In this document: positions 8,881 through 14,664 of the stretch, piece by piece
Position numbering within the stretch: position 1 is the stretch's first letter
Layout: the number at the start of each line of letters is the position of its first letter
Origin: JAEHDI01 sp035455185
GTDB lineage: Bacteria > Acidobacteriota > Terriglobia > Bryobacterales > Bryobacteraceae
Assembly: GCA_035455185.1 (NCBI GenBank)
Contig: DATIFQ010000433.1
Location: forward strand, 1-30,370
Direction: 5' to 3'
DNA length: 30,370 nt
Position numbers and translations under genes: made by a program
Notes under the pieces: generated by a model
What the model was told of the DNA's origin: nothing
What the model saw: only the letters and a program-made list of their open reading frames with translations
The model's database searches: none

Positions 8881-9336
8881 TCATTGCTTTTCGTAGACTG
8901 CTACGTTTCTCATCTTTTGGCCCTTCGAGTTTGTGCCCGTAATCGTCAACGTCATCTCCTTTCCGTCCTTCGACACCACCCGCCGGGCACTGGATACCAC
9001 GTTGCCGGACTTCTTCAGGGTGGCCTGGGTGGTGCGGTCGTTGACCCGATGGAGCGTGATCGTATCGAATTCGTCCGAACCGCTCACCGGATACTCTTTT
9101 CCGTCATACTTGGCTGTGTACTCAAACGAGGTTTTCTTTCCTTCCGCGTCGACGCTTTCACCTGTCCGCTTTATGCCGTCGGCGGTTTCCTCATAGGTGA
9201 TCGTGGCGCTCATGGGTGGCGGGCCGGGACTGTACTTGGACTTCGCGGTGTTGAGCATCCAGGTTCCGATGGCGGGATCGGCTGCCCAGGCGGTGACACC
9301 CAAGGCCAACATTGACAGAAATCGTAGAGTTTTCAC
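8881..9336 (-). CDS. Small secreted protein of unknown function (acidobacterial type)
   Basis: 151 aa. It starts with a classical signal peptide (MKTLRFLSMLALGVTAWA, likely cleavage before ADP). The mature part begins with IGTWMLNTAKSKYSPGPPP and continues as a series of short beta strands with regularly spaced Thr and Lys (ITYEETADGIKRTGES, SFEYTAKYDGKEYPVSG, MTLTITGTN). This layout is common in small exported acidobacterial proteins and suggests a lipocalin-like or beta-sandwich fold, but I cannot name a function. The start is GTG 9336, with GAGGGG about 6 nt upstream. It is expected in the periplasm or outside the cell. It has no obvious partner; korA lies 152 bp downstream, with a possible terminator between. 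Confidence 0.8.
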   Translation of the reverse strand: MKTLRFLSMLALGVTAWAADPAIGTWMLNTAKSKYSPGPPPMSATITYEETADGIKRTGESVDAEGKKTSFEYTAKYDGKEYPVSGSDEFDTITLHRVNDRTTQATLKKSGNVVSSARRVVSKDGKEMTLTITGTNSKGQKMRNVAVYEKQ

Positions 9337-9496
9337 GGACTCCCCTCTCTTTCGGCCGGTCTGCAGCTAGGCTTCAGGACCGAGGGTAATGTTGCAAACC
9401 AGTTGCAGAGCATCGTAGCACCTTCAGGTTCCTGCCGGGAAGAGCGCCGCGTTGCCGCGGCCCGCCTTCCGTGGAACAACCGAGACGTCTTTGCGG

Positions 9497-9661
9497 CTAC
9501 TCGCTGCACAAAGCCGTGGCTGGGTCCAGGCGGGCGGCGCCCAAGGCCGACCGGATTTCGAACTCCAGAGTTCCCTCGGTCACCGCGTGCGACATCAGCC
9601 CATATGTGCCGATGAGCGCAAGCAGCAGCGCCATCATGAGGCCGCTCACAGACGTATCCTC
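9497..9661 (-). pseudogene. Relic of an ADOP permease 3' end, internally deleted
   Basis: This lies in the 424-bp gap 9337-9760. Reading the minus strand from about 9658 to the TAG at 9499-9497 gives a hydrophobic segment SGLMMALLLALIGTYGLMSH, then AVTEGTLEFEIRSALGA, then directly ARLDPATALCSE and stop. The intact ADOP in this window has the same parts in the same order (VGVYGTINYSVARRTHEIGIR... ALGA ... ARRATRVDPLKALRCE), but with about 90 residues between ALGA and the C-terminal tail. The relic therefore keeps the last FtsX block start and the extreme C-terminus, joined by an in-frame deletion, and has lost everything upstream (a TAA lies in frame near 9695). No start codon or ribosome site is visible. 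The rest of the gap shows no coding sequence that I can support. Confidence 0.72.
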
Positions 9662-9748
9662 CGAGACTCGATTACAGATACGCAGATCTCTAAATTACAG
9701 TTCCAGGCTCATTCTTGAGATACGCCGAGTCAGTTAGGCCGCGGCCGG

Positions 9749-9754
9749 TATAAT
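9749..9754 (+). promoter_or_regulatory. -10 element for the DUF72 gene, implying a leaderless mRNA
   Basis: A perfect TATAAT ends 6 bp before ATG 9761, so transcription would begin at or next to the A of the start codon. No ribosome binding site is present. A -35 hexamer at normal spacing is not recognisable (around 9726-9731). Confidence 0.5.
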
Positions 9755-9760
9755 GCCTTC

Positions 9761-10471
9761 ATGACCGGCCAGGTGTTTTGTGGGACCTCTGGCTTCGCCT
9801 TCGCTTCCTGGAAGCCTGATTTCTATCCCGAGAAACTTCCAGCCAAGAAGTTCCTCAGCCACTACGCCTCGCGCCTGAATGCCGTCGAGATCAACTACAC
9901 CTTCCGCCGGCTGCCCGCCGCGACGACGCTCGAGAACTGGGTAGCCGAAACGCCCGCCTCGTTTCGGTTCGTTCTGAAAGGCCACCAGCGCATCACTCAT
10001 TTCGGCCGGCTCGTTGTCTCGGATTTCTCTCACCTGTTCTTCAAAGCCATCGATTCGCTGCGCGTACAGAAGCGTCTCGGCCCAATCCTGTTTCAGCTTC
10101 CGCCGAACCTTGCCGCCGATCCCGATCTCCTGAAGCGCTTCCTCGACGCGGCGCCTGACGATCTGCGCCTCGCATTCGAGTTCCGGAACAAGTCATGGTT
10201 CGCCGACCCCGTGTACCGCATCCTAAGTGACCGCCGCGCCGCGCTGTGCCTCGCCGAGTCCGAGAAGCTGACGACGCCCCCGGTCATCACGTCGGACTTT
10301 GTATACTTCCGCCTTCGGAAACCTGACTACACGCCCGGCGAACGCCGCGAGATCGCCGCAAAAGCCGCCGAGCTGAGGAGTGATGGCAAAGACGTCTTTC
10401 TGTTCTTCAAGCACGAAGACACGCCGGCGGGCGCGCTCTATGCGGAGGAGTTGCTTCGCTCAAACGCTTAG
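9761..10471 (+). CDS. DUF72 domain protein (YecE-like TIM barrel)
   Basis: 236 aa, a full-length DUF72 protein. Typical motifs are FCGTSGFAFASWKPDFYP at the N-terminus, YASRLNAVEINYTFRRLP, WVAETPASFRFVLKGHQRITH, LGPILFQLPPN and LAFEFRNKSWF, with VFLFFKHEDTPAGALYAEEL at the end. The family adopts a TIM barrel; its biochemical role is not established. It is cytoplasmic, with no signal peptide. ATG 9761 is supported by the family N-terminus (MTGQVFCGTSG) and by the TATAAT just upstream. It stands alone, between the ADOP relic and the DUF2934 gene. Confidence 0.9.
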   Translation: MTGQVFCGTSGFAFASWKPDFYPEKLPAKKFLSHYASRLNAVEINYTFRRLPAATTLENWVAETPASFRFVLKGHQRITHFGRLVVSDFSHLFFKAIDSLRVQKRLGPILFQLPPNLAADPDLLKRFLDAAPDDLRLAFEFRNKSWFADPVYRILSDRRAALCLAESEKLTTPPVITSDFVYFRLRKPDYTPGERREIAAKAAELRSDGKDVFLFFKHEDTPAGALYAEELLRSNA

Positions 10472-10599
10472 CAGGCAGTTACGTGCAGCCAGCGTTGGCG
10501 TCGTCAAGAGACGCTGATGTTTCTGTGAGACAGGACGAGATCTCTGACCAATACTCCGTCCCTCGAAATCGAAAACGAGGATCAGATCGGCGTTTTCAC

Positions 10600-10671
10600 A
10601 TGAAAAATAAGGACGATGCCGCCGCTCACGAGCAATTTGGGACCGTTCGCCCTGACATCTCACCAGCCTGA
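10600..10671 (+). CDS. Possible 23-aa small ORF
   Basis: ATG 10600 to TGA 10669-10671 encodes a hydrophilic 23-residue peptide (MKNKDDAAAHEQFGTVRPDI...). It ends 5 bp before the next start at 10677 and in the same frame. No ribosome binding site is visible and I know no relative, so this may be chance. The surrounding interval 10472-10676 otherwise shows only a weak hairpin, GCGTC-GTCAAGA-GACGC at 10498-10514, which might end the DUF72 transcript. Confidence 0.15.
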   Translation: MKNKDDAAAHEQFGTVRPDISPA

Positions 10672-10676
10672 GGGAG

Positions 10677-11162
10677 ATGAGTGAACATTTTGGGCCTGCG
10701 CGCGTCTTTAATCATATGGAAAGCCGAATGCCAAAGGAGGGTGCCCGATTTGCAACATTGCGAGAGACCTACGACCAGGTGTTCCACCACCTCGCGCAAC
10801 AGGTCCGCGAGCTGCAATCCCTGATGAGCCAGCCGGCGACAGACGAGAGGGCCGTCGAGGAGGCGAAGCGTCGCGTCGAGCAGGCACAAGCAACGTATCG
10901 TGAGACCCGGGACCTGCTGGCATGGTCCCTGCTATTCGGCGACGTGAAAAGCGCCTCTGCCACTGACCTTGAAGCGCTGGCCCGGGCAGCGGCAATCGGT
11001 ATTGGACCCCTCGGCCGCGCGGGAGGCTTGGATCACAGATCCCAAGTGGAGCAATTGGCTCACCAACTCTGGGAGCAGACCGGCCGACCCTCTGGGAAGG
11101 CCGAAGAGCACTGGTACCTTGCGGAGCGGCTGGCGGAGCGGTTGATTCACCGCGCAGCCTGA
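10677..11162 (+). CDS. Coiled-coil protein with C-terminal DUF2934 domain
   Basis: 161 aa. Residues about 25-85 form a charged amphipathic helix region likely to be a coiled coil (QQVRELQSLMSQ, then RAVEEAKRRVEQAQATYRET). The last about 40 residues match the short DUF2934 pattern: VEQLAHQLWEQTGRPSGK followed by EEHWYLAERL. DUF2934 is widespread in Acidobacteriota and Proteobacteria and has no known function. No signal peptide or TM segment. The start is uncertain: ATG 10677 has a purine run touching the start codon, and ATGs at 10716 and 10728 are also in frame. No functional partner is evident; metX begins 148 bp downstream. Confidence 0.72.
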   Translation: MSEHFGPARVFNHMESRMPKEGARFATLRETYDQVFHHLAQQVRELQSLMSQPATDERAVEEAKRRVEQAQATYRETRDLLAWSLLFGDVKSASATDLEALARAAAIGIGPLGRAGGLDHRSQVEQLAHQLWEQTGRPSGKAEEHWYLAERLAERLIHRAA

Positions 11163-11309
11163 TTACAACCCCATTCGTTTTCAGAGTCTTAGCAAAATCA
11201 ACGGGCGGCCGGGAAGCCCAGATTCCGGTTCCATTCTTTCGCTCTGTCTCGTTCATTCCGTTCGGCGCGGCCAGGAAGCGCCGCGGTTCAACCGGCCCCG
11301 TTTGATATC

Positions 11310-12443
11310 ATGAAAATCACTCCGGAAAAGTCCATGATTGTGGAGACGCAGCGTGTCCGTTTCGACTCGGTGTCCCTCGACTGTGGTGCGGCGCTCGCCC
11401 CGGTCGACGTGGCCTACGAAACCTACGGCCAGTTGAACGCCGCCAAGTCGAATGCCATCCTGATCGTCCACGCGCTGACTGGCGATGCCCATGCGGCCGG
11501 TGTCGGTCACGACGCCGGTAAGCCCGGCTGGTGGGACAGCATGGTCGGCCCCGGCAAGGCCTTCGACACCGACAAGTATTTCGTCATTTGCTCGAACGTG
11601 CTGGGAGGATGCCAGGGGACCACCGGCCCGGCCTCGATCAACCCGGTGACCGGCTGCCCGTACGCGATGTCGTTCCCAGTGATCACCATTGGCGACATGG
11701 TCCGGGTTCAGAAGATGCTCGTCGACCACCTTGGCATCGAGCGATTGTTGTCGGTGAGCGGCGGCTCCATGGGCGGGATGCAGGCCCTCCAGTGGACGGT
11801 CGCCTATCCAGATAGTGTGGTCTCGGCAATTCCCATCGCCAGCACGGCCCGCCATAGCGCCCAGCAGATCGCCTTCAACGAGGTTGGGCGCCAGGCCATC
11901 ATGTCCGATCCGGACTGGAATCAGGGCGATTACTACGGCAAGAAACCGCCGGCTCGCGGACTGGCGGTTGCCCGCATGGTCGGCCACATCACCTACATGA
12001 GTGACGAGTCGATGCGGGAGAAATTCGGCCGCCGCCTTCGCAACAAGGACGCCTACGGCTTCGACTTCGAGATCGACTTCGAGGTGGAAAGCTATCTCCG
12101 CTACCGGGGCTCACGCTTCGTCGACCGGTTCGACGCCAATTCCTATCTCTTCATCACTAAGGCGATGGACTACTTCGACCTCGCCAACGGCACGGTGTCG
12201 CTCGGTCCAGTGATGGAGACCACCAGTGCCAGATTTCTGGTCATCAGCTTCACCTCGGACTGGCTGTACCCGAGCTACCAGTCGCAGGAAATCGTTAACG
12301 CGCTGCGCAGCCGCAACCGCGACGTGGCCTACTGCGAATTGCCCTCTAACTACGGTCACGACGCCTTTCTGGTGGATGTGGCCGAGCAGACGGAGATCAT
12401 CCGGGGCTTCCTGGCGAGCACGCACAAGGAGAAGGCCGGATGA
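11310..12443 (+). CDS. metX: Homoserine O-acetyltransferase (MetX family)
   Basis: This enzyme acylates L-homoserine (usually with acetyl-CoA), the committed step into methionine. It is an alpha/beta hydrolase-fold protein of 377 aa, the usual length. Seen: HALTGDAHAAG, WWDSMVGPGKAFDT, SNVLGGCQGTTGPAS, the nucleophile elbow SGGSMGGMQ (Ser153), FTSDWLYPS (Asp317) and GHDAFL (His350), a complete catalytic triad. Acetyl versus succinyl specificity is not settled by sequence reading alone. ATG 11310 has no ribosome site; ATG 11334 (MIVETQRVRF) is an alternative better matched to family N-termini. Its stop overlaps the metW start (ATGA), so the two are translationally coupled. No SAM riboswitch was recognised in the 147 bp upstream. 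Confidence 0.94.
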   Translation: MKITPEKSMIVETQRVRFDSVSLDCGAALAPVDVAYETYGQLNAAKSNAILIVHALTGDAHAAGVGHDAGKPGWWDSMVGPGKAFDTDKYFVICSNVLGGCQGTTGPASINPVTGCPYAMSFPVITIGDMVRVQKMLVDHLGIERLLSVSGGSMGGMQALQWTVAYPDSVVSAIPIASTARHSAQQIAFNEVGRQAIMSDPDWNQGDYYGKKPPARGLAVARMVGHITYMSDESMREKFGRRLRNKDAYGFDFEIDFEVESYLRYRGSRFVDRFDANSYLFITKAMDYFDLANGTVSLGPVMETTSARFLVISFTSDWLYPSYQSQEIVNALRSRNRDVAYCELPSNYGHDAFLVDVAEQTEIIRGFLASTHKEKAG

Positions 12444-13069
12444 CAACGCTGGTTCAGGCCAAGCGAAAGCCATTTGTCCGCGAGGTCCTGGGCCGCAGCG
12501 ATTTCGCCATCATCAGCGAGCTGGTCGAACCCGACACCAAGGTGCTTGATCTGGGATGCGGTGACGGCGAGCTGCTCCACTGGCTGGCGGAAAACAAAAG
12601 CGTCGATGCGCGAGGCATCGAGATTAACAGCAGCCTCGTGCAGCGGGCCATCGCCCGCGGCGTTTCGGTCTATCAGGGAGACATCGACCAGGGGCTGGCC
12701 GATTACCCCGACGGCGCCTTCGATTACGTGATCCTCAGCCAGACGCTCCAGGAAACCCGCCGCCCGCTCAAGGTGTTGCGCGAGATGCTGCGCGTGGGCC
12801 GCCGGCTGATTGTCGCCTTCCCGAATTTCGGCCACTGGCGGGTCCGGCTGGCGCATCTGGTCAGCGGCCGCGCGCCCAAGACTCGCCTGTTCCCGCACCA
12901 CTGGTACGAATCACCGAACATCCACTTCCTCACGGTGCTCGATTTTGAGGAACTGGCAAAACAGGAAGGCTGGACCGTCGAGCGCCGCATCTTCGTCACC
13001 GGCCACTACGTCGGTAGGCTGGTCCCCAACCTGATGGCCGAAGTCGCCGTCTTCCTGATCCGGAAGTAG
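12440..13069 (+). CDS. metW: Methionine biosynthesis protein MetW
   Basis: 209 aa, the typical size for the class I methyltransferase-fold protein MetW, which accompanies MetX in many bacteria and is needed with it for methionine synthesis in several of them. The SAM-binding motif I is VLDLGCGDGELLHWL (about residues 35-49), followed by GIEINSSLVQRAIARG and the family-specific DYVILSQTLQETRRP, FPNFGHWRVRL and HHWYESPNIHFLT. Its start codon overlaps the metX stop by 4 bp. It ends 23 bp from the convergent thiC stop, with no clear terminator between them. Confidence 0.94.
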   Translation: MTTLVQAKRKPFVREVLGRSDFAIISELVEPDTKVLDLGCGDGELLHWLAENKSVDARGIEINSSLVQRAIARGVSVYQGDIDQGLADYPDGAFDYVILSQTLQETRRPLKVLREMLRVGRRLIVAFPNFGHWRVRLAHLVSGRAPKTRLFPHHWYESPNIHFLTVLDFEELAKQEGWTVERRIFVTGHYVGRLVPNLMAEVAVFLIRK

Positions 13070-13092
13070 GCCCACGCGCCTCGTCTTCGCGC

Positions 13093-14487
13093 TCAGTCCG
13101 CCGATGACGGCGAAAGTTCCACCAGGTTGCTCGGCGAGTTGAGGACCGACTTCGCGTCCGCATCGGTGAAGGTCTCGATCTTCGCCGAGATGTTCATCGA
13201 ACAGAACTTCGGGCCGCACATCGAGCAGAAGTGCGCATCCTTGAAGCCCTCGTCCGGAAGCGTCTCATCGTGCATCGCCCGCGCAGTCTCCGGGTCGAGC
13301 GACAGCTCGAACTGCCGGTTCCAGTCGAAGCGGTACCGCGCGCGGGAGAGTTCGTCGTCGCGCTCGCGGACGCCCGGACGGTGCCGTGCGACATCGGCCG
13401 CATGCGCGGCGATCTTGTAGGCGATGATCCCGGCCTTCACGTCGTCCCGGTTCGGCAGCCCCAGGTGCTCCTTGGGAGTCACGTAGCACAGCATCGAGGC
13501 GCCATACCAGCCGATCATCGCCGCGCCGATCGCCGAGGTGATGTGGTCGTAGCCGGGAGCGATGTCGGTTACCAGCGGTCCTAGAGTGTAGAACGGCGCT
13601 TCGTAGCACATCTCCATTTCTTTCTCGACCTGAAGCTGGATCTGGTCCATCGGGATGTGCCCGGGGCCTTCGATCATCACCTGAACGTCGTACTCCCAGG
13701 CCTTCTTCGTCAGCTCCCCGAGGGTCTTCAGCTCCGCGAACTGCGCTTCGTCGCTCGCGTCGGCCACGCTCCCCGGCCGAAGACCGTCCCCGAGCGAGAA
13801 GGAGACATCGTATTTCTGGAAGATCTTGCAGATGTCCTCGAAGCACTCGTAGAGCGGGTTCTGCCGATGGTTTTTCACCATCCACTCGGCCAGAATCGAC
13901 CCCCCGCGGCTGACGATGCCGGTGACGCGCCGGGTTGTCAGCGGGATGTACTGCACCAGCACGCCGGCGTGGATCGTCATGTAGTCGACGCCCTGTTCCG
14001 CCTGCTCCTCGATCACCTCGAGCAGCAACCCCGGAGTCAGGTCCTCTACGCGGCGAACGCGCGTGAGCGCTTCGTAGATCGGCACCGTGCCGATGGGGAC
14101 GGGTGAGTTCCCAATGATCGCCTTCCGGATGGCCGGGATGTCGCCGCCGGTCGAGAGATCCATCACCGTGTCGGCGCCGTACTTGACCGACCATCGCAGC
14201 TTCTCGAGTTCCTCCTCGATGTTCGATGTGACCGCCGAGTTGCCGATATTGGCGTTGATCTTGCACTTGGAGGCGACGCCGATGGCCATGGGCTCAAGAT
14301 TCGTGTGCCGGATATTTGCGGGAATGATCATCCGTCCCCGCGCGACCTCCGAACGGACCACATCGGCGGGGATCTTCTCCAGCCGCGTGACGTGCTCCAT
14401 CTCTTCCGTCACCACGCCCTGGCACGCGTACCGCATCTGCGTGCGCACGCTGTCTTTGACACGTCTGGCTACCCATTCCGATCTCAT
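13093..14487 (-). CDS. thiC: Phosphomethylpyrimidine synthase ThiC
   Basis: ThiC is a radical SAM enzyme that turns aminoimidazole ribotide into HMP-phosphate, the pyrimidine half of thiamine. Seen: RGRMIIPANIRH, KINANIGNSAVTS, VKYGADTVMDLSTGGDI, SRGGSILAEWM, MIEGPGHIPMDQI, and the C-terminal cluster motif C-x2-C-x4-C (Cys421, Cys424, Cys429) for the [4Fe-4S] centre. At 464 aa it is the short form without the long N-terminal extension seen in enterobacteria. ATG 14487 has AGGAGA 5 nt upstream. No other thi gene is nearby. KorAB in this window is a TPP enzyme, but a regulatory link between them is not shown. Confidence 0.96.
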   Translation of the reverse strand: MRSEWVARRVKDSVRTQMRYACQGVVTEEMEHVTRLEKIPADVVRSEVARGRMIIPANIRHTNLEPMAIGVASKCKINANIGNSAVTSNIEEELEKLRWSVKYGADTVMDLSTGGDIPAIRKAIIGNSPVPIGTVPIYEALTRVRRVEDLTPGLLLEVIEEQAEQGVDYMTIHAGVLVQYIPLTTRRVTGIVSRGGSILAEWMVKNHRQNPLYECFEDICKIFQKYDVSFSLGDGLRPGSVADASDEAQFAELKTLGELTKKAWEYDVQVMIEGPGHIPMDQIQLQVEKEMEMCYEAPFYTLGPLVTDIAPGYDHITSAIGAAMIGWYGASMLCYVTPKEHLGLPNRDDVKAGIIAYKIAAHAADVARHRPGVRERDDELSRARYRFDWNRQFELSLDPETARAMHDETLPDEGFKDAHFCSMCGPKFCSMNISAKIETFTDADAKSVLNSPSNLVELSPSSAD

Positions 14488-14492
14488 AGCTG

Positions 14493-14531
14493 TCTCCTGG
14501 GGTCTTGCCCCGAGTGGTTACCTCGATTATG
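14493..14531 (-). promoter_or_regulatory. Short thiC leader with two small adjacent hairpins; no TPP riboswitch recognised
   Basis: Reading the minus strand from 14531: a -10-like CATAAT (14531-14526), then CGAG-GTAACCA-CTCG (14525-14511), then GGGG-CAAGA-CCCC (14511-14499), directly followed by the ribosome site AGGAGA (14498-14493). The two stems share one base, so both could not form fully at once. None of the conserved thi-box segments (for example CUGAGA) is visible. Any regulatory role is inference. Confidence 0.3.
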
Positions 14532-14546
14532 GCACGGAGCAAGACT

Positions 14547-14638
14547 GGGGACAGACCGACTCTGCCCTGAGCGTTTTGCGAGCGGGGGACAGACTACTCT
14601 GCCCTGAGCGTTTGCGAGCGGGCAGAGCTGTCTGTCCC
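14547..14638. repeat. REP-like palindromic repeat: two tandem 38-bp units closed by an inverted arm
   Basis: Unit 1 (14547-14584) and unit 2 (14585-14620) both run GGGGACAGAC, a short spacer, CTCTGCCCTGAGCG, then TTT(T)GCGAGCG, with near-identity. After unit 2 comes GGCAGAG-CT-GTCTGTCCC. Hence GGGACAGAC (14586-14594) pairs with GTCTGTCCC (14630-14638), and CTCTGCCC (14597-14604) with GGGCAGAG (14620-14627). This makes a long hairpin broken only by a 2x2 internal loop. Such GGGACAGAC palindromes look like dispersed REP elements in related genomes, but I could not check copy number. It lies between the ends of two minus-strand genes: the GH2 stop (14665) and the thiC start (14487). Confidence 0.7.
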
Positions 14639-14664
14639 GCTTTTGCCTACGCCGGTTTCTCCCC

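Noticed and set aside
7187..8896. 569-codon open frame on the plus strand
   Set aside because: It lies opposite korA, which has unmistakable family motifs; this is a GC-rich antisense shadow with Arg/His-rich, motif-free sequence.
9391..9407. Two GTTGCA direct repeats 11 bp apart upstream of the small secreted protein gene
   Set aside because: Only two 6-bp copies; helical spacing is suggestive, but chance is likely and there is no regulator nearby.
9403..9737. Three plus-strand frames in the 9337-9760 gap
   Set aside because: They have no ribosome sites or recognisable domains, and they lie opposite the ADOP relic, which explains the sequence better.
11163..11309. SAM-type riboswitch upstream of metX
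   Set aside because: None of the conserved SAM riboswitch core segments is visible; the region shows no long paired structure.
13265..14266. 333-codon open frame on the minus strand inside thiC
   Set aside because: Alternative frame of thiC; the translation is Arg/Gly-rich with no domain.
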